From G964020105 sp964020105 (GTDB lineage: Bacteria; Pseudomonadota; Alphaproteobacteria; WRAU01; Hepatincolaceae), in contig OZ026535.1 in the NCBI GenBank assembly GCA_964020105.1, forward strand, positions 744,001-808,000: a stretch of 64,000 bases of DNA, written 5' to 3'. The notes below the pieces were generated by a model. The model ran no database searches, had not been told where the DNA came from, and worked only from the letters and a program-made list of their open reading frames with translations. Both the position numbers and the translations under genes were made by a program. Of the stretch, positions 46,688 to 54,550 are shown piece after piece (within the stretch, counting starts at the first letter, position 1; each line of letters opens with the position of its first letter).

Positions 46688-47329
46688 CTACAAATAAACT
46701 CCAAGAGCTCCAAGAAACATAGCTCCCAAAATAGCTCCTCCAATCATGGATTTTTTATAATAAACAAATATTCCAGCTCCTATGGTAGCACCCACACCAG
46801 TAAAAACACCATAATTAGCAGCAGATAAAATAATTAATGGTCCTAAAAATCTACCAAGTGTATTACCTGCTCCCATCATAATATCAGTTCCAGAAGCAGA
46901 AAACCCTTCCTCAGGAATCATTTTCCTTATAATTATAATTCCCAAACCCAAGCCTAACCCAATAGCTAGTCCTAATAATAGAGATAAATAAAAATTATCA
47001 AATAATGTACTATATCCTGCTGCCAGAAATACTGCCGGAATACCAATTCCAACACCAGTCATTATAGCTCCACCAATATCAAGTAATCCTACCAATGGAC
47101 CCTCAAGTACTCGAGCTACTAAAAATCCTGCTGCAAATCCCGCCGCCGCCGCGTAATCACCACCCTTTAATCCAGCGTCTAACAGTTGAACTACGAATAT
47201 TTCATTCAAAGCTCCTACACCAAAATTAATATACATACTAGTTGCTCCAACAACACCAGCAGATAATAAACCTACAAAAATTGGAAAAATCCAGTTGTTG
47301 AGCCAAATATTATTCTTATCCCCTAACAT
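46688..47329 (-). CDS. DUF4310 family membrane protein
   Basis: 213 residues, glycine- and alanine-rich with about six hydrophobic spans: WIFPIFVGLLSAGVVGATSM, YAAAAGFAAGFLVARVLEGP, GAIMTGVGIGIPAVFLAAGY, LSLLLGLAIGLGLGLGIIII, ANYGVFTGVGATIGAGIFVY and MIGGAILGAMFLGALGVYL. It is one of two integral membrane proteins always reported with the EF_0829-type cluster. The spans resemble PTS EIIC-like channels only loosely; transport is inference from context. Confidence 0.85.
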   Translation of the reverse strand: MLGDKNNIWLNNWIFPIFVGLLSAGVVGATSMYINFGVGALNEIFVVQLLDAGLKGGDYAAAAGFAAGFLVARVLEGPLVGLLDIGGAIMTGVGIGIPAVFLAAGYSTLFDNFYLSLLLGLAIGLGLGLGIIIIRKMIPEEGFSASGTDIMMGAGNTLGRFLGPLIILSAANYGVFTGVGATIGAGIFVYYKKSMIGGAILGAMFLGALGVYL

Positions 47330-47353
47330 AATTACCCTCCAAAATACTATAAA

Positions 47354-48061
47354 TTATAAACCAAACTTTGCAAAAAATCCCCTGAAATAAGCAATCACAA
47401 TCAGTAATATCAATGATATAACCATTATTATCCCAGATGTTTTATTCATACCTTTTTCTTGTATACTCTGACCAATCAAAATACCTAAAATAACTCCAGG
47501 AGTACCGTTCCCCATTATCATATGAGCTAATCCACCCAAAATAACTGCCCATGTTCCAGTAATTTTACCAGCATCTAAAGCAGCTAATAAAAATATAATT
47601 GGCATAACAGGATTAATCATCCATGTTGCAGCAGGAGTTAAAATATCTTTAGCAATTTTAGCCATCTCTGTTGGCACAATGGAAGATAAACTAACCAAAA
47701 ATGCCATAACTAAAGCACCAACTATACCTCCAACAAAAAACATCTTAGCAGGATTATGTAATGTATTTTCAACTGACTTATCTCTAAAAAGCAAAATACC
47801 TGCACTGAAATTAGGAACTATCCTATGCAAAACATCCTGAGTTAAAGCACCTGTGGCAACTGTCGCTGCTGCTGAATTAAGTAAAAATCCAAAACCAAAT
47901 GCAAAATGCGACACCCTATCTCCCTGGCACGCATTAAGCTCTCCCAAAGTTCTAAATGCACCCATAGCCTGCGACCCCGGTATATGATACATCCTTGCTG
48001 CTCCCGCCGCAACAGCCGATCCTGTTAAAAATCCCACAATAATAGAATACAATACTAACAT
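47354..48061 (-). CDS. DUF4311 family membrane protein
   Basis: 235 residues with multiple spans: VLYSIIVGFLTGSAVAAGAA, MFFVGGIVGALVMAFLVSLS, MINPVMPIIFLLAALDAGKI, TWAVILGGLAHMIMGNGTPG and IIMVISLILLIVIAYFRGFF. A conserved polar stretch ARMYHIPGSQAMGAFRTLGE near the first span may be cytosolic or part of a substrate site. Partner of the DUF4310 protein 24 bp downstream; together probably the membrane part of a transporter. Function experimentally unknown as far as I recall. Confidence 0.85.
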   Translation of the reverse strand: MLVLYSIIVGFLTGSAVAAGAARMYHIPGSQAMGAFRTLGELNACQGDRVSHFAFGFGFLLNSAAATVATGALTQDVLHRIVPNFSAGILLFRDKSVENTLHNPAKMFFVGGIVGALVMAFLVSLSSIVPTEMAKIAKDILTPAATWMINPVMPIIFLLAALDAGKITGTWAVILGGLAHMIMGNGTPGVILGILIGQSIQEKGMNKTSGIIMVISLILLIVIAYFRGFFAKFGL

Positions 48062-48100
48062 ATTTTAAACTCCCCTATTGAACAATTATTTCCCCTCTTA

Positions 48101-48391
48101 TTAAGATTTTGTACTGACATATTTTATATGTACTCCTATTTTAAAAGTAAAATCAAATTTTTCTGCACTAGTATTAAAAATATTCATCAAATTTCCTCCA
48201 ATTACTACTTTTTCTTTCTTAGTTATCATAAAACTACTAATCTCCATTTTCAATACCACCCTATCCGCCACAGTAAAAACAATGTTTCTTAACCTAAACA
48301 TAGCTGCGCTAATAGCTTTAACCATATTTGCATCACGTACGGCTATGTCATAATACTCTACTGAATCCATCAGTAAATTTTCTGCTAACAT
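48101..48391 (-). CDS. DUF4312 family protein
   Basis: 96 residues from ATG 48391, which sits 4 bp after the SFCGS stop with GAG about 9 bp upstream; a TTG at 48409 overlaps the SFCGS gene and is less likely. Soluble alpha/beta: MVKAISAAMFRLRNIVFTVA, VVLKMEISSFMITKKEKVVI, FDFTFKIGVHIKYVST. No known catalytic motif. Cluster-specific family that I infer to be a cytosolic transporter component. Confidence 0.82.
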   Translation of the reverse strand: MLAENLLMDSVEYYDIAVRDANMVKAISAAMFRLRNIVFTVADRVVLKMEISSFMITKKEKVVIGGNLMNIFNTSAEKFDFTFKIGVHIKYVSTKS

Positions 48392-48395
48392 ACCT

Positions 48396-48767
48396 TTATT
48401 CTCTGCCAATTTTACTATAATAAGTTTTAGTTAGTTGCTCACCCAATTCCTCTGTGTCTAAAAATCCAAAACCAAGCACCTTATAGCCTTCCTTGATTGC
48501 ATTCACACCTTGATCAACAGATCTTAAGCTATGAGTTTCTTTATATCCATACTTAGTATTTGCATTAAGAGCTCCAGCACCACCACTGCCACAAAAAGAC
48601 AATCCAATATCAGCATCATTTTCTTTCATAACATCTCCCAACTTCATATCTGCCAACATCCCAGGAATAAGTATAGCAATACCTCCTGCTTTCTCTATGC
48701 CTTTAACAATATTCTGCCCCTTACCCATTCTATGTCCTATAACAATTACTACCTTACCATCTTTCAC
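48396..48767 (-). CDS. SFCGS family glycine-rich protein
   Basis: 123 residues: KVVIVIGHRMGKGQNIVKGI, IPGMLADMKLGDVMKENDAD, then the defining LSFCGSGGAGALNANTKYGY with its single-Cys SFCGSGGAGA loop, and DQGVNAIKEGYKVLGFGFLD. The loop after a short parallel strand is reminiscent of PTS EIIB phospho-cysteine loops, but that is inference; the family has no assigned activity. First transport-like gene after the PRD gene, spacing 13 bp. Confidence 0.85.
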   Translation of the reverse strand: MKDGKVVIVIGHRMGKGQNIVKGIEKAGGIAILIPGMLADMKLGDVMKENDADIGLSFCGSGGAGALNANTKYGYKETHSLRSVDQGVNAIKEGYKVLGFGFLDTEELGEQLTKTYYSKIGRE

Positions 48768-48780
48768 TTTATTTCTCCTT

Positions 48781-49149
48781 TTATACCTGATTAGCTATAT
48801 TTTCAACATGTGTAGCAATCAAAAAAATTTCTGAATCACTAACTGCAAAACCATATTCTTGCCCTATATCTTCTAGCATAGTACGTGCAATTTTTACATT
48901 GTTTTCATTCAGTGCTTCAAACATGACATCGACATCTTCAATGATTAAATCTTCTTTATTTTCCAGTCTTTTGAAAAAAATCAACATATGATTAAGAAAC
49001 ATAGTCATCACCACATTATCATCGATTTTTAACAAATTATTTTCTAAAAATTCCACTATCCTAATTATACTATCTAGCTGTTTTGAGGTGTACTCAAAAC
49101 CGTTTGCCTTTAAAGATTCAAGAACTTTATTTTTTATAATATTTACCAT
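48781..49149 (-). CDS. Stand-alone PRD-domain protein
   Basis: 122 residues from ATG 49149, with GGAG 8 bp upstream; an ATG at 49164 would lie deeper in the hydrolase gene. One PTS regulation domain: FLNHMLIFFKRLENKEDL with the first conserved His and SEIFLIATHVENIAN with the second. There is no RNA- or DNA-binding domain, unlike BglG or LevR. PRDs are phosphorylated by HPr or EIIB, so it could sense phosphorylation state for this operon. Its start overlaps the hydrolase 3' end. Confidence 0.83.
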   Translation of the reverse strand: MVNIIKNKVLESLKANGFEYTSKQLDSIIRIVEFLENNLLKIDDNVVMTMFLNHMLIFFKRLENKEDLIIEDVDVMFEALNENNVKIARTMLEDIGQEYGFAVSDSEIFLIATHVENIANQV

Positions 49150-50245
49150 TAATAAATACTCCATGACTTTCTAAAAGTGATCTACTTTTTACTTTTTTAC
49201 CTACAGAATCCTCAGCAAAATATTCTTCATTATACAAACTAAAAACTGATAAATCTGCAATATAACCCTCTTTAATTCTTCCTATATTTTTTAACTTAAA
49301 TTCCTGTGCAATTTTAGAGGTTGTTTTTGTTATAACCTCAGCTAAAGATAAACCACACGTCATCATTTTTGACATGACATAAAATTGACTTTTTACAGGA
49401 TGTTCAATATTTTTATCATAAATATCAGTACTAATAAAATCGGGCTTAAATTTGCTAGAAATCATAGCAATAGCAGTATCAAAAGAAAAACTAGCGCTGC
49501 CATGACCAATATCAAAAAGGACGCCTCTTTTCTTGGCCAAGAGAGCCGTTTGTCTAATTTTGTTACCTTCAAATAAGTTTTCTTTTTTATTATGATAACA
49601 ATGAGTAACCACGTCACCCTTAGTAAGTAAATTCAAGACATCATCAACAAAAGGAGGTGGATTACCAATATGTACCATCAAAGGTAAAGAGTTTTCTTTT
49701 GCTATTTCTTTAGCCATGATAATTGGAGTTATTCCATTTTGCCCAACAACAGATCCAGAAGCTCTAACTTTAATGCCTATTATAGTATCTGGGTATTTTT
49801 TTAAAGTAGCTTGAATTTTATCCTTATTAATATTACTTAAATCTTGCAACTCGCTAAGGGTAGTAAGACCACAAGAAGCCACATTAAGCCAGGCATAAAC
49901 TTTAGTTTTAGATTTACTAATTATATTATCATATAGGTATGAGAAAGTATCAGATCCATAAGTGCCGGCGTCAATTACAGTACTTACGCCAAGGTTTTTA
50001 CCAATAATATCTGGCATACAACCTATTTTAGCTAATCCATCAGAGATATGAACGTGAAGGTCAATTATACCTGGACTTATTAAGAGTCCACTAACGTCAA
50101 CAATATCATCAAAATCATCTTCTTTCTGAGAGTTTTTAGGGACTACTGCTAATATTTTTGTATCTTCGATTATGACATCTTGTTGTGCAGGTAAAACGTA
50201 GGTTGTACCGTCAATTAGCATACCACCTTTTAATAAAACCTTCAT
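49127..50245 (-). CDS. Amidohydrolase/deacetylase family metallohydrolase
   Basis: 372 residues, amidohydrolase fold: small beta domain (1-55), ISPGIIDLHVHISDG with the HxH metal pair, His in VVTHCYHNKKENLF and FDIGHGSASF, Asp in DFISTDIYD, and the C-terminal IKEGYIADLSVFSLYNEEYF. Relatives are dihydroorotase- or N-acyl-amino-acid-deacetylase-like. First gene of the eight-gene operon; it may release the amine from an N-acyl substrate before the DgaE step (inference). Confidence 0.85.
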   Translation of the reverse strand: MKVLLKGGMLIDGTTYVLPAQQDVIIEDTKILAVVPKNSQKEDDFDDIVDVSGLLISPGIIDLHVHISDGLAKIGCMPDIIGKNLGVSTVIDAGTYGSDTFSYLYDNIISKSKTKVYAWLNVASCGLTTLSELQDLSNINKDKIQATLKKYPDTIIGIKVRASGSVVGQNGITPIIMAKEIAKENSLPLMVHIGNPPPFVDDVLNLLTKGDVVTHCYHNKKENLFEGNKIRQTALLAKKRGVLFDIGHGSASFSFDTAIAMISSKFKPDFISTDIYDKNIEHPVKSQFYVMSKMMTCGLSLAEVITKTTSKIAQEFKLKNIGRIKEGYIADLSVFSLYNEEYFAEDSVGKKVKSRSLLESHGVFINGKYYKK

Positions 50246-50735
50246 TTACTCTTCCCTGATAGAACAAAGTTATATAGATGTTATATTAAAGCATAATACA
50301 TGACATGTCAAAAATTTTCGCCTTTACCTATAATAAACTAATACTTCATATAAGGGATATATTATCAAATAATTAAAGCCTCTAATGCATGAGACTTTGT
50401 TTTAAATTAGTTTTACATGTGCCTCCTTACATGACTATTTGAATATTATTTATTCATAAGTACTATGTCTCAATGGCATTTTATTATATTTAGTATTAGA
50501 ATCACAAATCTTCTGTATGGTTGCTAAGAGGATTGCCTTACTAAGTTCATTACATTTTACAGATGTGCTTAAACATAGACACTAAGATCATTTGCATTTG
50601 CTATATACAAATTATGGTATGAGGCTTTGTTGTTTTAAAAAATATCCCTTCTTAAGTAAAAAATTGGGATAAGGACAAAAAAACTTCTTAACAAGGCGAG
50701 AAGAGGATCTTTTAAAAGGGCTTAATAGATATGAA
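50246..50735. other. Intergenic region between the catabolic operon and tRNA-Met
   Basis: About 490 bp with no gene. It must hold the promoter of the leftward operon. Two similar strings in the same orientation, gagactttgttttaaa at 50391 and gaggctttgttgttttaaa at 50621, are 230 bp apart and could be traces of a duplicated or mobile sequence. Confidence 0.4.
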
Positions 50736-50812
50736 TGGTAGCGGAAGAGGGATTTGAACCCCCGACACAAGGATTATGATTCCTCTGCTCTAACCAACTG
50801 AGCTACTCCGCC
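50736..50812 (-). tRNA. tRNA-Met (CAT), elongator type
   Basis: The minus strand folds as a full cloverleaf: acceptor GGCGGAG pairing with TTCCGCT, D-arm GCTCAGTTGGTTAGAGC, anticodon stem GAGGA/TCCTT with loop ATCATAA and anticodon CAT, T-arm with GGTTCAAATCC, and an encoded CCA end. 77 nt including CCA. The elongator-Met form fits better than initiator (acceptor 1:72 can pair as G-U) or tRNA-Ile2. Its 3' end points toward the eight-gene operon. Confidence 0.95.
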
Positions 50813-50940
50813 ACTACCTACTTACAAGATGTACCTCTACAAAACAGTAGAGCACAAACTCTCTCATATACCTTAGCTATACTAAAATATTTTAATATTA
50901 CTGTCAATGTTTTTCATTTACTACTGAATTTAGAAAAATA

Positions 50941-50968
50941 TTGCTTTAATAATAGAAAAAATTATAAT
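50941..50968 (+). promoter_or_regulatory. Upstream copy of the murQ promoter
   Basis: ttgctt (-35) and tataat (-10) with a 16-bp spacer, in repeat copy 1. The following ggagga at 51003 has no start codon behind it, so any transcript would run on through copy 2 into murQ. Confidence 0.55.
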
Positions 50969-51072
50969 TTAATTGTTTGTATCTAGCATACAATGTAGCT
51001 ATGGAGGATTAATATTTACTTATACTGTCAGTGCTTTTTATTCACCAATATACTGATATGTGTAGAAAAATC

Positions 51073-51100
51073 TTGCTTTAATAGTAGAAAAACCTATAAT
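51073..51100 (+). promoter_or_regulatory. Proximal murQ promoter
   Basis: ttgctt and tataat with the same 16-bp spacer as in copy 1. The -10 is 45 bp before the TTG start of murQ, giving a short leader that includes the GGAGGA ribosome site at 51135-51140. Confidence 0.65.
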
Positions 51101-51145
51101 TTAATTGCTTATATCGCATATACAATGTAGTTATGGAGGACAAAA

Positions 51146-52054
51146 TTGAAAATAAATCTTGAATCTATTGCAACTGAAAAAAGGAATAAAAATACTCTGG
51201 ATATTGATAGAGTCTCAACTTTAGCTATGGTCAAAAAAATTAATACAGAAGATCAAAAAGTTGCTCTAGCTATAGAAAATGTTTTACCTAGTATTGCAAT
51301 GGCTATTGACATTATAGTGGAAAAATTAAGACTTGGTGGACGATTAATCTACTTAGGTGCCGGTACTAGTGGGCGTCTTGGTATATTGGATGCCTCGGAA
51401 TGCCCCCCTACCTACGGCGTATCAGAAGATTTAGTTCAAGGAATTATAGCAGGTGGATTACCTGCTGTTTTTAAATCTGTGGAAAATGCAGAGGATTCAA
51501 AAGAATTTGCCATTGAAGACTTGAAAAAAATAAAATTCTCAAATAATGATGTTTTGGTAGGTATTGCTGCAAGTGGAAGAACTCCTTACGTTATAGGCGC
51601 TATTTCTTATGCTAAATCTATCGGTGCTAGTACTATTGCCATTGCTTGCTCTAAAAACTCTGAGATTGGCAAATTAGCAAATGTTACCATAGAAGTTGAA
51701 GTTGGACCTGAGGTTGTTACTGGTTCTACTAGAATGAAATCTGGCACTGCTCAGAAAATGATCCTTAATATGCTCTCAACAGGCACTATGATTAAACTGG
51801 GTAAAGTTTATAGTAATCTTATGGTTGATGTGCAAGCACTTAATGCCAAACTAGTTGAGAGATGCAAAAAAATATTTATGGAGGCTACCCTCTCTTCTTA
51901 TGAAGAAGCTGTAACCTACTTAGAAAAAACTAACTTCAACGTTAAATTAGCTATTTTAATGTTCGAAACCACTCTGGATTTAAAAAATGCTGAAAAATTA
52001 TTATCGCAGCATAATGGTGTCCTTTTTGATTGTATAGAAAATTTTAAAAAATAA
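51146..52054 (+). CDS. murQ: N-acetylmuramic acid 6-phosphate etherase MurQ
   Basis: 302 residues from TTG 51146 (GGAGGA 5 bp upstream decides the start). SIS-domain signatures: TLAMVKKINTEDQKVALAIE, LIYLGAGTSGRLGILDASEC, PPTYG, VLVGIAASGRTPYVIGAISY, and GPEVVTGSTRMKSGTAQKMI. MurQ splits MurNAc-6-P into GlcNAc-6-P and D-lactate. It sits 24 bp before murP, forming the known murQP pair for recycling or scavenging peptidoglycan sugar. Intact catalytic segments. Confidence 0.96.
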   Translation: MKINLESIATEKRNKNTLDIDRVSTLAMVKKINTEDQKVALAIENVLPSIAMAIDIIVEKLRLGGRLIYLGAGTSGRLGILDASECPPTYGVSEDLVQGIIAGGLPAVFKSVENAEDSKEFAIEDLKKIKFSNNDVLVGIAASGRTPYVIGAISYAKSIGASTIAIACSKNSEIGKLANVTIEVEVGPEVVTGSTRMKSGTAQKMILNMLSTGTMIKLGKVYSNLMVDVQALNAKLVERCKKIFMEATLSSYEEAVTYLEKTNFNVKLAILMFETTLDLKNAEKLLSQHNGVLFDCIENFKK

Positions 52055-52078
52055 TAATTTATTACAAGGAGAAAAAAT

Positions 52079-53449
52079 ATGAGTACTGTATCTAAGGAAA
52101 TTATTCGACTGATTGGCGGACTAGATAACATAAAAAAACTTGAAAACTGTATGACTAGAGTTAGGTTAATCTTGCACGATGAAACTTTATTTAAAGGAGA
52201 AGAAATAAAAAAACTTACTGGTGTGATGGGAGTTAATAAAGTTGGAGAACAACTCCAAATTATTGTCGGCCCTGGTGCTTCCTCTAAAATAAAAGATGAA
52301 ATTCAGCTCCTACTGGATTCTAATACTAATAATGCTATGAAAGTAATCTCTAGTGAAAGTCCGGAAAGTTTAAAAGAAAAAATCAAAAATAAATACTCTC
52401 TTGGTGGATACATAAACGATTTCTTAAAAAATATTGCCAATATTTTTGTTCCTTTAATTCCAGCTTTAATTGGTTGTGGTTTAATACTTGGTATAGCAAA
52501 TATTTTAAAAAATCCTGCAATCACTGGTAACTTATACAGTAATTACAAACCCATAATAGATTTAATTTTTATTTTTGGCAACTCAATATTTTTTGTAATG
52601 CTAGTATTTGTTGGGATATCAACCAGTAGGGTTTATGGTGGCTCAATTGCCATTGGTGCTGCTATGGCTGGTATTCTTACTCACCCTGGACTAGCAAGCC
52701 TAGAAATATTGGGTGAAAAGCTTACTCCTGGAAGAGGTGGAGTAATTGCTATTATTCTTGTGGTGGCTTTTGCTTGTTATGTTGAAAAACAATTGAAAAA
52801 ATTTTTAAGTGGTACTTTTGATCTTATTTTAAATCCAATTATTGTAGTATTTATTTCTGGTATAGTGGCGATTTTTGTTCTGCAACCACTAGGAGGATTC
52901 CTTTCTGATAGTATCGCAAACATCACAGTTCAGGCGATAACTTCCGGTGGCGCACTGGTAGGATTTATCCTTGCTGGTGCCTTCTTACCAATAGTAATGA
53001 CAGGCTTGCATCAAGGGTTAATTCCAATTCACCTGCAATTAATTACAGATACAGGAATGACTCCTTTATTTACAATACTAGCAATGGCAGGAGCTGGCCA
53101 GGTTGGTGCTGCTTTAGCTGTTTTACTTAAAACTAAAAATCCTCGTATAAAGAAAATTACTAAATCTGCCTTACCTGTTGGTCTTTTAGGTATTGGTGAG
53201 CCTTTAATATATGGTGTAACTTTGCCACTTGGTAAGCCTTTCTTGACTGCTTGTTTAGGTGGAGCTTGCGGTGGTGCTGTAATTGCATTTTTTAAAGTTG
53301 GGGCTATTTCCATAGGAACTGGTGGCTTGCCTCTTTTATTGGCCATTGGTGATAATAAGTATCTTTACTATGCCCTAGGTCTTCTTAGCGCCTATATAAG
53401 TGGATTTGTAATAACTTACCTAGTTGGATTTAAAGATCCAATAGAATAA
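52079..53449 (+). CDS. murP: PTS EIIBC permease, MurNAc-type (MurP)
   Basis: 456 residues. N-terminal EIIB with phospho-cysteine Cys24 in KKLENCMTRVRL; EIIC follows from about residue 105 with NIFVPLIPALIGCGLILGIA, GGSIAIGAAMAGILTHPGLA, VMTGLHQGLIPIHLQLI, and GIGEPLIYGVTLPLGKPF. B-before-C order and lack of EIIA match MurP, which borrows the glucose EIIA. Sucrose-type SacP/ScrA has similar architecture, but the adjacent murQ favours MurNAc. Ends at the hairpin at 53471. Confidence 0.9.
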   Translation: MSTVSKEIIRLIGGLDNIKKLENCMTRVRLILHDETLFKGEEIKKLTGVMGVNKVGEQLQIIVGPGASSKIKDEIQLLLDSNTNNAMKVISSESPESLKEKIKNKYSLGGYINDFLKNIANIFVPLIPALIGCGLILGIANILKNPAITGNLYSNYKPIIDLIFIFGNSIFFVMLVFVGISTSRVYGGSIAIGAAMAGILTHPGLASLEILGEKLTPGRGGVIAIILVVAFACYVEKQLKKFLSGTFDLILNPIIVVFISGIVAIFVLQPLGGFLSDSIANITVQAITSGGALVGFILAGAFLPIVMTGLHQGLIPIHLQLITDTGMTPLFTILAMAGAGQVGAALAVLLKTKNPRIKKITKSALPVGLLGIGEPLIYGVTLPLGKPFLTACLGGACGGAVIAFFKVGAISIGTGGLPLLLAIGDNKYLYYALGLLSAYISGFVITYLVGFKDPIE

Positions 53450-53470
53450 ATCTTTAACTATCATTCTAGT

Positions 53471-53505
53471 AAGAAAGGGATCTAAGTTATCTAGATCCCT
53501 TTCTT
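53471..53505. terminator. Terminator hairpin after murP (copy 1)
   Basis: Stem aagaaagggatcta/tagatccctttctt, perfect over 14 bp with a 7-nt loop. Near-identical to the hairpin at 54504. Located 21 bp after the murP stop. Confidence 0.75.
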
Positions 53506-53513
53506 TAAATCTT

Positions 53514-53573
53514 CTAATTTGCCATATGCTCTTCTATGGCTTTTTTAATAGTCTTCACTTTAGTGCCAAATTT
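53514..53573 (-). pseudogene. 3' relic of a ptsG-like gene
   Basis: Minus-strand frame reads FGTKVKTIKKAIEEHMAN and stop, clearly homologous to the last residues of the PtsG protein at 54551 (FGTKSEDIRKAMEEHISKH) but diverged. Only the final 20 codons survive. It follows hairpin copy 1 exactly as the real ptsG end follows hairpin copy 2. Confidence 0.8.
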
Positions 53574-53625
53574 ATTATAACTTACCTAGTTGGATTTAAA
53601 AATCCTCAAGAGAATAATAAATCTT
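53571..53625 (+). pseudogene. 3' relic of a murP-like gene
   Basis: Plus-strand frame reads FIITYLVGFKNPQENN, matching the murP end VITYLVGFKDPIE; nucleotide similarity continues into the 3' flank (ataaatctt). It begins at the point where the ptsG relic ends, marking a duplication junction. Confidence 0.8.
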
Positions 53626-54370
53626 CTATATATCTTATAGTTTCTTCTTTAGTATAGGTTTTAAACAATTATTCTACATTCATATTTCCATTTTTTATCA
53701 TTGTTTATCTACAATTTTTTTCTTTATTATTACTATATTGATTAGTGCAAAACAAGAGTAGCTAATTTATTATTTTTATATTAAACAATACCCATAGAGG
53801 GATTCCTAAAGTATTTGCTTTTTAATATACTTTTTGCACACTTACAGTATGAAGCACAAAATTATTTGCATCTGATTAATTTACAAAATATCAGCAAATA
53901 ATTTCTACTAAATAATTAAACGTCCCCATTTGCTGAGGATGCCTTCTTATAAAAAATATACTAAACCTATTATCTTTTAATATTGTTTAATTTGCTGATG
54001 TTATGATCAAAGAAAACTCTATAAGAATTATTGATGAAATTTTCGCAGTTGAAATATATATTGCTCAAAATTAAATTTTCTTTAATTTATTCGCGACACC
54101 TTCGCTGTCATATTTATATTCCCTTATATTTATGTTGAAGATGCAGCTTCAGTGTTAATCTCATAATCCCATCTTAGTCCATACGCTAAGTCTTTTTATA
54201 ATTGTCTATATTGACATTACAGAATCTATATTGATGCTAAAACGCTAACCTCCACTCTAACAACTGAAAAAAGAATTAATTTTATACTCTTAATTTAAAA
54301 AGTTGCAATCACTTCCTTTGTTATCCCATTATATACTTACTTCTCATCTTATTCGGAAGCGCAACTTTAA

Positions 54371-54407
54371 TTGCAAAGCAATAATCCTTTTAATAATTGC
54401 TTTGCAA
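54371..54407. terminator. Isolated hairpin, terminator-like
   Basis: Perfect 12-bp stem ttgcaaagcaat/attgctttgcaa with a 13-nt loop; on the plus strand ttttttt comes 11 nt after the stem. No gene ends here now. Could be a leftover terminator or part of a small RNA. Confidence 0.4.
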
Positions 54408-54503
54408 CTGGAATGTCATTTTTTTGTATCTTTTGTTACTAAAGGTACTTAGTTTTAATTAATATATTTTTATCTTATTTAAACTAACATAAATAATTCT
54501 AGT

Positions 54504-54537
54504 AAGAAAGGGATCTAGATAATTAGATCCCTTTCTT
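54504..54537. terminator. Terminator hairpin after ptsG (copy 2)
   Basis: Stem aagaaagggatcta/tagatccctttctt-type inverted repeat (aagaaagggatct...agatccctttctt). It is 14 bp after the ptsG stop and is the duplicate of 53471-53505. Confidence 0.75.
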
Positions 54538-54550
54538 ATTAAAATACTAT

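Larger units (their letters stand above)
50899..51140 (+). repeat. Tandem duplication (about 124-132 bp period) of the murQ promoter region
   Basis: Copy 1 (50899-51008) and copy 2 (51023-51140) align along their length: tactgtca(a/g)tg, ttgctttaat, tataatttaattg, catacaatgta and (a/t)tggagga occur in the same order. The offset is 124 bp at the left and 132 bp at the right, so small indels have built up. Confidence 0.85.
53450..54550. other. 1.1-kb gene-poor region with a duplicated murP/ptsG junction
   Basis: Contains two copies of the same terminator (53471, 54504), 3' relics of ptsG and murP relatives near 53514-53625, and an isolated 12-bp hairpin (54371-54407). The middle (53630-54360) shows no recognisable gene; short open stretches such as a 23-codon frame at 54003 have no support. 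Confidence 0.6.

Noticed and set aside
50736..50812. CAT-anticodon tRNA as initiator tRNA-fMet or tRNA-Ile2
   Set aside because: The stem sequences fit elongator tRNA-Met of alphaproteobacteria; initiator tRNAs have a mismatched 1:72 pair and GGG/CCC anticodon stem, not seen here.
52079..53449. EIIBC as sucrose permease
   Set aside because: Architecture alone would allow it, but the directly coupled murQ makes MurNAc the likelier substrate.
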